From Neorhodopirellula pilleata (lineage in GTDB: Bacteria > Planctomycetota > Planctomycetia > Pirellulales > Pirellulaceae), in contig NZ_SJPM01000007.1 of assembly GCF_007859915.1 (NCBI RefSeq), forward strand, positions 315,247 to 372,414: 57,168 bases of DNA, in the 5' to 3' direction. Shown piece by piece: positions 8,656-17,167 of this stretch. The position numbers and the translations under genes were made by a program. The stretch's first letter is position 1, and each line of letters begins with the position of its first letter. Under the pieces are notes generated by a model. It did not search any database, was not told the DNA's origin, and saw nothing but the letters and a program-made list of their open reading frames with translations.

Positions 8656-11601
8656 ATGAGTATTCGAGACATGTTGAAGCCCAGTCGCCTGATGTCAAAG
8701 CTTCGCCTCGGGCACGTTCTTGCTGCCCTTTTCTGCTCGGCGATCACGCCACTGACCGCCTCCGACGTGGTGGTCAGCTTCGCCAACGTTGGATCCGGCT
8801 TTGGAGATCCCACGGATCCACGCTCCGTCCCTTGGGTTCCATCGGGGGCGCCGGGGCACACCTTGACTCTGGAATTCGCCATCGGCGAGACCGGAGTGGT
8901 GTCGCTCGCTGCTTCGACCGACAGCACCGAACCGCTGTTCCAGTCGATGGTGGCCCAATGGGGCAACGCGTCGGCGGGCGCGGTGACAGACCCTTCCATG
9001 CGGGGTCAATCTTTCACCCTGGTCGGGAGTTGTCGCGGCGGGACGGGCGGCCTGACGATCACGGAGAATGACGGAGGGGGCATCGGAATTCAAGGCGAGA
9101 ATTCGAACCGAATCGATGGCTCGAACTATGGATCGGATGACGCGAACTCGACCCCGGAAACGCTGAGGTGGACCCTCCGTGCACCGGCGGGTTTGGCCTT
9201 GAATTTCGTTGATTGGTCTCACGCAGACGGCGAAGCTGGGGATGTTCAGGTCTCTGATGGAACCAATAAAATTGACTTCGCGAACCTTTCAGGTACGACG
9301 GGAACGAGCTCATTGTATGGAATCTCGCTCACCAACGGCGATTCCCTGACCTTTCGGGAAATCCCTGACTTGCGTTTGACGACCGGGGCTGCGATTGCAG
9401 GCTTCACCTTTTCGATGATAGCCAAGGTTCCCACGGGACCCGGCTCCGACAGTGGAGGAGGTGACAATCCTCGGACGACACTGGCCAACTGGAACCCGGA
9501 CGCACTCCCGGTCGCGTCGAAGGATGCCATCATCAACGGTCACGATGTGACCATCGATCATGCCGTGGCCAACTCCCCCGCCGCACTCCAGATCGTCGAC
9601 GGCTCCTTGACCCTCCGGGACAGCGGTCGTCTGACCGTCGATTCCATGAGTATCGGCGAGAAGCTGGAATCCAGCGTTTGTCTGATGCTCAAAGGATCGA
9701 CCGCGTCGCTCAGCCACTCGGGCACGGGGACCTTCACGGTCGGAAGCTCCTGCACGGTGCAAACGATTCCCGATCCCGGAGGCAGCAGCCCACTCGAACT
9801 CGACGATGGGGAGTTGGTTCTCGAAATTGGATACGAGTGGATCTTGGATGGTTCCGATTACACCGGATCCTTCACCCTCGGTGACCGGTTCTTTCTTGCC
9901 AATTTTGGAAACCTCACTGGTAGCACCGACGGAATTCGGACGCGAAACTTTGACCTCCCTGCCGACCGTCGGCTCGAACTGAAGGCCACTTCGACCTCGC
10001 TCTACTACGAGGTCGTCGCCCAGACCGCTGCCATCGGCCCGAACATCATCATCATCAACGTCGATGATATGGCTGGCGGCCAACACTTCCATTTTGAGGG
10101 CCGCGACTGCCTGACGCCGACTCTCGACAAGTTGGTTTCCAGCGGTCTGCGTTTTACCTCAGCCTTCGCTGCCGCGTCCGTCTGCGGTCCGTCGCGGTAC
10201 TCGCTCATGACCAGCCGTTGGCCGTCGCGCAACACCAGCGAGCAATTCATTGCCCGTTACCCGCTCGGCACGCTCGGACGTTTCGGCGTATCAGATACCG
10301 AGCTCGAGCCCGATGACCAAAACCTAGCTGCTTGGCTACAGCAGGCAGGTTACCGAACCGGCCTCGTCGGCAAGGGCCACCTCACCGACGACGACCTGAA
10401 CCAGACCGCCAACTGGCCATCCAAAGGCCTGATGACCTATCCCTCGAACGCCGATCCGGCAACCGACGCCACGACCAACGCAAAGATGAGGCACAATCAC
10501 CGAGTGCTCTGCCAGCGGATGCGAGCCTTCGGCTTCGATTACGTCTCCAGCTACTACAAAGCGAACCTCGCCGAATTGCGCAACCAATCCCTTAACGTCC
10601 ACAACCAGGAATGGATTACCAAGGGTGCGCTTGACTTCATCGAAGAGAACCGCAACGAGCGTTTCTTCCTCTACATGGCGCCGACGATCAATCACGGTCC
10701 GGTGCGCGACGACCTCAGCAAGACGCTCGGAGCCGACAAGGGCTACACCAGTGCCGGTTATCTCCCGAATGAGGACTACTCCTTCATGCCCGAGCGGCAG
10801 TCCATCATCGACGAGGTCACTGATGCCGGCAAGGAGCTGATCTCCGCCCGCGAGACCTGGCTCGACTACTCTATCCAGGCGCTTGTCAACAAGCTAGCCG
10901 CGCTCGGCATCCGGGATGACACGCTGATCCTCTTCACTTCCGACCATGGCGAAAAGGATCTGAATTCCTCGCGGCCGGGACAGGGCCCGTTGATCTTTGG
11001 TAAGTCCTCACTGTACGACCTCGGCATGAGGGTGCCACTCATCATTAACTGGCCCAACGGTATCGACTCGCCAGGGCACATCTACGATGAACTCGTCAGC
11101 CACGTTGACATTGCGCCAACTCTGCTCGCGTTAGCGGGAGCTTCGAGCCTGCCGACCCGTCCGGTCGATGGGGTCAGTCTCTTACCCGTCCTCAACGGCA
11201 GCCGCACCGCGGTGCGAGATGATTTATTTGCTGAGATCGGCTATGCCCGCGCCGTTCGAACCAAAAATCGGAAATACATCGCCGTGCGGTACACTCCCGA
11301 CATCGATGACCTGATCGACAGCGGCCACCTGTGGGAACGGGTGGAGGGCAACACGGCGACCGGCGAGTTCACCGAACCGCGTCCCTATTACGTCGACAAC
11401 CGGCAACTCGGCTCTCTAGCCGCCAACAGCAACCCTACCTACTTCGACGATGATCAGCTCTACAATCTCGATTCCGACCCGGACGAGGACACCAACATCT
11501 ACTTCCAAGAGCCTGCAACCGCGTCTGAGCTTAAGAAGCGACTTTTCGAATACATCGGCGACATCCCTGACCGACCTTTCCGGGGATTCAGTGACGACTA
11601 G
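8656..11601 (+). CDS. Two-part secreted protein: beta-sandwich region plus sulfatase (CGPSR)
   Basis: 981 aa with a signal peptide in the first 38 residues (LRLGHVLAALFCSAITPLTA). Residues 40-260 form a Gly/Ser/Thr-rich beta region, possibly carbohydrate-binding. A second beta-rich stretch at about 270-450 (WNPDALPVASKDAIINGHDV) resembles the G8-like or cell-surface repeats of secreted PVC proteins. From about 460 a complete sulfatase begins with PNIIIINVDDMAG. The formylglycine cysteine is Cys510 (CGPSR), with TSDHGEKD and SLYDLGMRVPLI later. It is a paralogue of the 5080 sulfatase. The long N-terminal extension is unusual for a sulfatase and suggests substrate targeting. Codon use and the N-terminal style look more like Verrucomicrobiota or Lentisphaerae than the neighbours, which hints at transfer; this is not tested. 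Confidence 0.88.
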   Translation: MSIRDMLKPSRLMSKLRLGHVLAALFCSAITPLTASDVVVSFANVGSGFGDPTDPRSVPWVPSGAPGHTLTLEFAIGETGVVSLAASTDSTEPLFQSMVAQWGNASAGAVTDPSMRGQSFTLVGSCRGGTGGLTITENDGGGIGIQGENSNRIDGSNYGSDDANSTPETLRWTLRAPAGLALNFVDWSHADGEAGDVQVSDGTNKIDFANLSGTTGTSSLYGISLTNGDSLTFREIPDLRLTTGAAIAGFTFSMIAKVPTGPGSDSGGGDNPRTTLANWNPDALPVASKDAIINGHDVTIDHAVANSPAALQIVDGSLTLRDSGRLTVDSMSIGEKLESSVCLMLKGSTASLSHSGTGTFTVGSSCTVQTIPDPGGSSPLELDDGELVLEIGYEWILDGSDYTGSFTLGDRFFLANFGNLTGSTDGIRTRNFDLPADRRLELKATSTSLYYEVVAQTAAIGPNIIIINVDDMAGGQHFHFEGRDCLTPTLDKLVSSGLRFTSAFAAASVCGPSRYSLMTSRWPSRNTSEQFIARYPLGTLGRFGVSDTELEPDDQNLAAWLQQAGYRTGLVGKGHLTDDDLNQTANWPSKGLMTYPSNADPATDATTNAKMRHNHRVLCQRMRAFGFDYVSSYYKANLAELRNQSLNVHNQEWITKGALDFIEENRNERFFLYMAPTINHGPVRDDLSKTLGADKGYTSAGYLPNEDYSFMPERQSIIDEVTDAGKELISARETWLDYSIQALVNKLAALGIRDDTLILFTSDHGEKDLNSSRPGQGPLIFGKSSLYDLGMRVPLIINWPNGIDSPGHIYDELVSHVDIAPTLLALAGASSLPTRPVDGVSLLPVLNGSRTAVRDDLFAEIGYARAVRTKNRKYIAVRYTPDIDDLIDSGHLWERVEGNTATGEFTEPRPYYVDNRQLGSLAANSNPTYFDDDQLYNLDSDPDEDTNIYFQEPATASELKKRLFEYIGDIPDRPFRGFSDD

Positions 11602-11690
11602 ACGGAGTTCTGAACTGCAGCGTCCAGCCCCGCGGCGCCAAAGTGTTGGAACGAACACTTCGGCCGGTGAAATCCGCAGTTGCGTAGGTA
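11599..11690. repeat. Conserved noncoding block, copy 2
   Basis: Begins at the sulfatase stop codon (TAGACGGAGTTC) and contains ACACTTCGGCCGGTGAAATCC. The AGTGTT-GGAACG-AACACT segment can form a small hairpin. It is related to 1399-1494. The remaining sequence to 11818 shows nothing else. Confidence 0.5.
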
Positions 11691-11818
11691 GATCGGATCC
11701 AATTCTCGGTCGAGATTGAGCACATCCAGAACACCGCTGGCAAAAATGCAATCGAATACGGCGGCACCGCAAAGCAGATATCACACCGATGTTTTGAGGT
11801 CCGAGTAGTGCAGAGCGA

Positions 11819-13341
11819 GCAAAATAAATGGCAAAATAAATGGTGCCACCCACCATTGACAGGGGGCCCGGCGGCGTGTATGATTCGGGAAATTACTCAA
11901 ACCGGGAGATTGCCATGCCTCGTCCACACCGCTCCCAACAGTTCTCGCCAGAAGAGATTTGCTATGTTCACTGCATACAGCGATGTGTTCGGAGAGCATG
12001 GCTGGCTGGGGTCGATCCGGTCTCGGGAGTCGATTATTCGTTCCGGAAAGAATGGATTCGCAGGAGAATGGAGGCTCTTGCCTCAGTGTTCGCGATCGAT
12101 GTGCTTTCCTATGCGATTATGAGCAATCATATCCACCAGATCCTGCGAAATCGGCCCGATGTCTGTGCGCAGTGGTCCGACGAAGAGGTCGCGATTCGCT
12201 GGTTACGGGTCTTTCCTGGTCGACGGATGGAAGAACATTTGGCTGAACCGACCGAGAATGATGTCAAAACACTCGTCCGGGATAAGAAACGTTTGGCGGA
12301 GGTGCGGCGGCGACTCTGCGATGTGTCCTGGTTCATGAGGGCACTTTCCGAACCGATCGCGCGGATGGCTAATTTTCAAGATCAGTGCACGGGTCGATTC
12401 TGGGAAGGTAGGTTCAAGGCTCAAAGAATTATCGATGACGCAGGGTTGCTTGCCTGCAGCATGTACGTGGATTTGAACCCGGTTCGGGCGGCAATCGCGG
12501 GAGGTCCGGAAGGATGTCAGTTCACGAGTGCATATGATCGCGCAGAGGCACAAAAGGGAGAACAAGTCGACTCCGCCGCGTTCGACCTGAAGCCGATTCC
12601 GACGGAGGAAGCTGGCCGCAAGATCCGCGAAACACCGGTCGATGACCTGCGGAAAGAACGCAAAGTGAAACGAAGGAATCCGACCGGCCGTCGGATCTTA
12701 CGTGACGCTTGGTTGAGCCCTTTGACGATGAAGCCGGATAATCTTTCGGGCGAAGCCGAGGTTCACACCGGTGGGGTTCGCAGTAGTGATCGTGGGTTCT
12801 TGAATCTGGCTTGGGAGGACTACTGGGAACTGCTTTGCTGGACGGCCAAGCAGAGTGTCCAGGGCGTCAAAGCGGAGGTGCCTGCGCGGCTGGCGAAGCG
12901 TTTAGCGGCGTTGGGCATTGATGTGTCGATGTGGCGAGATTTGGTTTGGAACTGGCAACGTTACTTTGGCAAGAGCGCGTGTGTGGGTCGTCCTGAGTCC
13001 ATGAAGCAGCACGCCGAGCAAACGGGACGCCACCACTACCGAGGCCAAGGCAGTGGCGCGGTTTGCTTCGCGTAGTCGGCCTGCTTCCAAACGTCGTCCG
13101 TTCAATTTGGCAGCTGAACACTCAGCTAGGCTTGCCGCTGCGCTGATTGTCACGCCGAACGCGGAAAACGCAGTCATGGCAGTTCAATGCCAACCAATTT
13201 CTCGGCAATCCCGCAAGCTGGCAGGGTGCATGCATGCGCCGCAGTGGGCGAGTCAAACAAGGGCAAGGTGCAGTTTCGCAATTCGCAACTATAGTCCGCT
13301 ATCCCTGGTTGGCACCATTTGTGTTCGCCATTTGTATTCGC
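11819..13341 (+). mobile_element. Y1-transposase (RAYT-like) element with terminal inverted repeats
   Basis: The left end GCAAAATAAATGGCAAAATAAATGGTGCC (11819-11847) matches the reverse complement of the right end (13311-13341) at most positions. Each end contains two copies of a roughly 13-bp unit (GC-AAAATAAATG left, GCGAATACAAATG right). The transposase gene lies between them. Inverted ends flanking a REP-associated-type tyrosine transposase suggest that it mobilises these palindromic ends. No target-site duplication was resolved. The segment 13076-13310 has no gene. Confidence 0.65.
11915..13075 (+). CDS. Transposase, IS200/Y1 (REP-associated tyrosine) family
   Basis: 386 aa from the ATG at 11915, behind GGGAG. 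The HUH signature is SNHIHQIL at residues 70-77, with the two metal-binding histidines. Later blocks RFWEGRFKAQRIIDD and CSMYVDLNPVRA are typical of RAYT-like transposases, which act on single-stranded palindromic DNA with a catalytic tyrosine. I could not pin down the tyrosine with certainty. The C-terminal third (basic, KERKVKRRNPTGRR) is longer than in minimal RAYTs. It looks intact and is flanked by inverted repeats. Confidence 0.85.
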   Translation: MPRPHRSQQFSPEEICYVHCIQRCVRRAWLAGVDPVSGVDYSFRKEWIRRRMEALASVFAIDVLSYAIMSNHIHQILRNRPDVCAQWSDEEVAIRWLRVFPGRRMEEHLAEPTENDVKTLVRDKKRLAEVRRRLCDVSWFMRALSEPIARMANFQDQCTGRFWEGRFKAQRIIDDAGLLACSMYVDLNPVRAAIAGGPEGCQFTSAYDRAEAQKGEQVDSAAFDLKPIPTEEAGRKIRETPVDDLRKERKVKRRNPTGRRILRDAWLSPLTMKPDNLSGEAEVHTGGVRSSDRGFLNLAWEDYWELLCWTAKQSVQGVKAEVPARLAKRLAALGIDVSMWRDLVWNWQRYFGKSACVGRPESMKQHAEQTGRHHYRGQGSGAVCFA

Positions 13342-13408
13342 CTGCCCGAGATTTGGGACGCTTGACCTGCTACAATCAAGACCCCTCAACTTCTTTGGAG
13401 ACCCACGA

Positions 13409-13624
13409 ATGGTGCGCGCGTCAGACCTCGCCGATCTACCTGTCAACGACAAACTTCAGCTTGTAACGGAACTTTGGGATCAAATCGCTTCCCGGCGGGA
13501 TTCGCCGATTCTCCCGGAGTGGGTACGGGATGAATCGAATAGACGATTCGAAGCGATGGATCGTGATCCAGAGGCGTGTTTGACAGAGGAGCAAATGTGG
13601 CGGCAGGTAGATGGAGCGCGTTGA
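13409..13624 (+). CDS. Addiction module component (antitoxin-like)
   Basis: 71 aa from the ATG at 13409, with GGAG upstream. The protein (VRASDLADLPVNDKLQLV, ELWDQIASRRDSPILPEW, ACLTEEQMWRQVDGAR) matches the short helical 'putative addiction module component' family that neutralises RelE/ParE-like toxins. Its stop overlaps the start of the toxin gene by 14 bases, the normal arrangement for such pairs. Confidence 0.85.
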   Translation: MVRASDLADLPVNDKLQLVTELWDQIASRRDSPILPEWVRDESNRRFEAMDRDPEACLTEEQMWRQVDGAR

Positions 13625-13917
13625 ACGATTCAGTCCAGAATTTCCTTCCGACGTCTTGGACGCACTTTCATACTACGATGCGATCGCAATTGACCTAGGC
13701 GATCGCTTTCGCGACGCATTAAAGTCAACCCTTGACGATATTCGCGTCCGACCAGAATCGTTTGGCTACACCGACCCGCCTACATGCGGAAGCAATGCTT
13801 TCCAGATTTCCGTACATCGTGGTGTTCCGTGTTACCGAAAGCCAACTACTATTCGGAGGCGTCTTTCATTCTGCATCTGAGCCGACTCGTTGGCACAAAC
13901 GCATGGGGACGAGCTGA
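13611..13917 (+). pseudogene. RelE/ParE-family toxin, frameshifted
   Basis: The first frame from the ATG at 13611 gives the expected N-terminus (RVERFSPEFPSDVLDALSYY, then RDALKSTLDDIRVRPESFGY). The conserved C-terminal strand region (AMLSRFPYIVVFRVTESQLL, VFHSASEPTRWHKR) is only readable in the +1 frame from about 13770. A single indel between roughly 13765 and 13790 joins the two. The toxin is therefore probably inactive while the antitoxin gene is intact. A sequencing error is the alternative. Confidence 0.75.
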
Positions 13918-13951
13918 TGAATAGGCTGATCAGTTGCTCGTTCGTATTGAC

Positions 13952-14773
13952 CTAATCGACTGCCCATTCACAGACGAATCCTCGAGCGACGTTTTCGATG
14001 TAGGAATTAGGCACGTCGTGCCAGTCTCCACCTTCCACGATGGACAACATTCCGTAGTCCTCGCCATTGAAGTCGTTCGGCTCTGAATGTCCGTTACCCC
14101 ATCGATGCCATTTGCTGAACGACGGTTTTGAGCCATCGACCCACACCCATTCACCCTCTTTTTGCCTGTCGGTAATTCCGATCCAAACGCGATCAAGATT
14201 CACTTCTTTGCCGAGTCGGGTCACGAAGTCGTTTTCATCGGGAGAATTGATTACAACCATTCGTCCTTTGATCTGTTGACAGTACAAGGCCGCCTGTTCC
14301 CAGGAAACGTCGGCCTGAAGTACCTTGTAATAATTGCTTCCAAACAACTTCGCGTCGGTGCAGCGGAAAAAGGTCTTCGATTCTCGCTGGACCGATGCGG
14401 CCATCGTGTCATTGTCGGCGCGGGTGTAATCTTGAACCGCTTTTTCAAACTCGCGAGCCATTGCCGAGATTGCTCTTGATACTCGCGATTTGAGAGTGCG
14501 AAGAGCAATGTCTGGAATCAGCCCACTCGATTCGAACTCGGCACGCACCAAGACGAGCTCATCGAGAGCGGCTTTGTCGCCGCGGGCTCGCAACTGACTT
14601 TCTCGTTTTTCAAGAAACTTCGCAACTAAATCGTGACACTCCGCGATCTCGGCGTGATACTTGTCTTTCGCTTCGTCCAGGGCGTCTGCGATCAAATCAC
14701 CGTAGCTGCACGGGCCATGGAGCCCGAGTGCGAAAGTCATGGTCAACCAAAAACAGACTTTGGGAATTCGCAT
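13952..14773 (-). CDS. Secreted C-type lectin-domain protein
   Basis: 273 aa from the ATG at 14773, which gives a clear signal peptide (MRIPKVCFWLTMTFALGLHG). Residues 30-130 are a charged, probably coiled-coil helical region. Residues 145-273 are a C-type lectin-like domain with WIGITDRQKEGEWVWVDG, the sugar-binding EPND motif, and the paired WHD site before the final cysteine (GFVCEW). EPN in calcium-dependent lectins favours mannose-type sugars. That is family knowledge, not evidence of binding here. It may function at the cell surface near the sulfatases. Confidence 0.85.
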   Translation of the reverse strand: MRIPKVCFWLTMTFALGLHGPCSYGDLIADALDEAKDKYHAEIAECHDLVAKFLEKRESQLRARGDKAALDELVLVRAEFESSGLIPDIALRTLKSRVSRAISAMAREFEKAVQDYTRADNDTMAASVQRESKTFFRCTDAKLFGSNYYKVLQADVSWEQAALYCQQIKGRMVVINSPDENDFVTRLGKEVNLDRVWIGITDRQKEGEWVWVDGSKPSFSKWHRWGNGHSEPNDFNGEDYGMLSIVEGGDWHDVPNSYIENVARGFVCEWAVD

Positions 14774-14938
14774 TGGGAAATCAGCCTTTTCGCCAGAAGT
14801 GCACTGCCCATCCTTGGTTTGACAAATTACAGATAGTTTAAAACGCCGAACGGAAGACTGCAACTTGGGAGAGAACGCGGTAGAATCAAAAGACTTCGTA
14901 CATCGTAGGGCGTGCAGTCTGCTCAGTAGCAAGTAACT

Positions 14939-15290
14939 TCAGGCCGCTGACAGTCTTCGAGAGCTGAACAATCGATTTATTTCCACATCCGGAGACTGTA
15001 TCCTTTTCCAGACGCGACTCCAAATCCCGCTTCGACAAGCCGCTCTTAAGTCGATGATCGTCTGCATCGTGTCTCGTTTCCATCGCATCCCTGATTGCTT
15101 CAGACGTTGGTTGAAAATCTCCTTGCAGCCTGCCTCCGTGATGCCGCTGCCCTCATCGTCATACCAAACGTGAAAATCGCAATCATTGCAATTCAATGCC
15201 AACCGAATTGCCGCGATGACTGAACCAGCGATTGGCTCGATTAGCTCGATTTCTATCGTCTTTCGAGCGATTACGAGCACCGCGACGCTG
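14939..15290 (-). pseudogene. Transposase C-terminal fragment
   Basis: The peptide contains GSGITEAGCKEIFNQRLKQS followed by GMRWKRDTMQTIIDLRAACRSGIW. This is like the C-terminal end of ISKra4-type transposases (pattern GSGVTEAxCK...QRxKxSGMxW...LR). The N-terminal and catalytic parts are missing, and the upstream limit coincides with the palindrome at 15291. It is an IS remnant. Family assignment within transposases is moderate. Confidence 0.65.
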
Positions 15291-15393
15291 AGAACGTGTT
15301 TTAAAAAGGGGTCTGACCCTCTCCGGCGAGGCCAAAAACCCAATGAAATCGATTCGCCTCCAAAGGGTCAGACCCCTTTTTAAAACACGTTCT
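15291..15393. repeat. REPIN-like perfect inverted repeat
   Basis: A 30-bp arm at 15291-15320 (with AAAAAGGGGTCTGACCCT) pairs perfectly with 15364-15393, with a 43-bp spacer. Such GGGGTCTGACCC palindromes next to Y1 transposases are the hallmark of REP/REPIN sequences. A RAYT-like gene lies 2.2 kb upstream, but its own ends differ from this palindrome. The next 140 bases to 15537 hold nothing recognisable. Confidence 0.85.
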
Positions 15394-15537
15394 GAGCACG
15401 AGCACGAACGAAGGTTGAAACCAGGCCTTGCACCGAATACGAAGAAACGTGGAGGGCACCGTCTGGCTTGATCAGTTTGCAGCTGAAATGAAAATGATCC
15501 AACCGAAACAGTCGCTTTGATCAGTGAACGGTTTCGT

Positions 15538-17103
15538 TCACTCGTAATCCCATTTCATGATCCAAGGATCGTCGTACTTTCGCTGAGCCGATTTGAGTTT
15601 AGCTTGGTACTTTTCCAAGATGTCCGCATGACCGGGACTGGTCGCTAGGTTGGTGGATTCGTGAGGATCGGCGGCGATGTTGAAGAGTTCGAACTCGGGA
15701 CGTTGCACGTACCGACCGACCGTCATTTGGCCGTACGGTGCGTCGTTGCCTTTGGCCAATTGAGCCTGCCAACTGCTCGCCGCCCACAGGTCACTCGCGA
15801 ACGGGTACGGCAATGGGTGGGCAATGTTCCAGATTAATTTGTATTGGTCGTCGCGAACCACTCGCATCGGGTAATACATCTGGATTTCGTGGAACGTGTG
15901 CGAAGCGAAGATCTCGTCGTGATGCGGCAATTCGGGATCGGCCAACACCGGTAGCCAGCTTCGCCCATGGTACTGATCAAACGGTTTGTGCCCGTCATGG
16001 TTGTCCATGTTCGATAGTTTTTGTTCATCACGAAACTTCTTGATGTTGAGCATGTCCTTAGGGGCGTTGGCTTCGTTATCCAGTCCGCCTGCGAAATCGA
16101 GCAGAGTCGGCGTGATGTCGATGTGGCTGATCATGGCGTCGGTCTGGACACCACGCTTTTCCTGGTACGGGTCGCGAACGACCATCGGAACCCGCAATCC
16201 ACCCTCGTAGACGGTCGTCTTGCCGCCCGCGAACGCCATCCCGTGATCGCTCGTGAACAGGATCATCGTTTTGTCGTACAGGTCGGCCTCTCTGAGAATC
16301 TCGACCAAACGAGCGACTCCCTGATCGACGCGAGCACATGATTGATAATACTGTGCCAGTTCCGAGCGGGTCTCCGGCGTATCGGGTAGGAATGCGGGAA
16401 CGATCACATCGGCCGGATCAAAGAAGACTTCCTCCACGCCAGCGTGAGAGCCTTTTTCTTTCTTGTTGCCGAACAAGTCCGGCTTCATTTCCAACGGTGA
16501 GGTCTGATCGATACCGCCGCCGCGATGCGGGTCGGACGTGGCAAAATACAGGAAGAACGGTCGATCATCGGTCGTGTCGGTCAGGAACGCTTTAGCTTTG
16601 TCGGCCATTGCGACTGCGTTGCGACCGTTGCCGTCTTTCAAATAAGTCTCGTAGTGATAAACCGATTCGGGGGCCACGTGATACTTCCCGATGTGCCCGG
16701 TGCGATAACCGGCTCGTGTCATGACGCGTGGCAAGGCGAGTTTGGCAACGTCATTAAAGGAGCTAAACTTATGATAGTGATGTTGATGACCGAATTGCCC
16801 GTTACGATGGTTGTGCAATCCGCTCATCACGACGCTACGGCTAGCACTGCACGAGGCCGTCGTGGCGAACGCGTTGCGGAACACGACGCCGTCGGCGGCG
16901 ACCGCGTCGATCGCCGGCGTGACCGCGGCCGTGTCGCCATAACAACCCAACGTCGGACTTTCATCGTCGGTGATAATGAACAAAACGTTCCGTTCCGCCG
17001 CCGATGCGAATGAAGCGGCAACCAAACTAGCGACCAACGGCAAGGCCATGGTTCGCATCAACCATTGGAACCTACTGACAAAAAACTGCGGGAATCGAAG
17101 CAT
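15538..17103 (-). CDS. Secreted sulfatase (CSASR type)
   Basis: About 521 aa from the ATG at 17103. A TTG at 17115 or the ATG at 17058 are alternative starts, and all give a signal peptide (ALPLVASLVAASFASA). The fold starts RNVLFIITDDESPTLGCYGD. The active-site motif is CSASR (Cys85 from this start), with alanine replacing the usual proline, which the C-x-[P/A]-S-R formylglycine signature allows. Also seen are GHIGKYH, SDPHRGG and FTSDHGMAFAGGKTTVYEGGLRV. It resembles heparan-sulfamidase/arylsulfatase-like planctomycete enzymes; the substrate is unknown. It is divergent from the HExxH protein at 17168 with only 64 bases between starts. Confidence 0.9.
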   Translation of the reverse strand: MLRFPQFFVSRFQWLMRTMALPLVASLVAASFASAAERNVLFIITDDESPTLGCYGDTAAVTPAIDAVAADGVVFRNAFATTASCSASRSVVMSGLHNHRNGQFGHQHHYHKFSSFNDVAKLALPRVMTRAGYRTGHIGKYHVAPESVYHYETYLKDGNGRNAVAMADKAKAFLTDTTDDRPFFLYFATSDPHRGGGIDQTSPLEMKPDLFGNKKEKGSHAGVEEVFFDPADVIVPAFLPDTPETRSELAQYYQSCARVDQGVARLVEILREADLYDKTMILFTSDHGMAFAGGKTTVYEGGLRVPMVVRDPYQEKRGVQTDAMISHIDITPTLLDFAGGLDNEANAPKDMLNIKKFRDEQKLSNMDNHDGHKPFDQYHGRSWLPVLADPELPHHDEIFASHTFHEIQMYYPMRVVRDDQYKLIWNIAHPLPYPFASDLWAASSWQAQLAKGNDAPYGQMTVGRYVQRPEFELFNIAADPHESTNLATSPGHADILEKYQAKLKSAQRKYDDPWIMKWDYE

Positions 17104-17167
17104 GGAACTCAGCAATCAAATAGGTGGGATGGGGGCAAGGGGGGAAGGGACGTCCATTTTAACCGAA

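Noticed and set aside
9310..10092. 260-codon open frame on the minus strand
   Set aside because: Antisense to the two-part sulfatase, with no signature or start signal.
13053..13466. Plus-strand open frame between the transposase and antitoxin genes
   Set aside because: Crosses the element's inverted repeat and the antitoxin start in another frame; no ribosome site.
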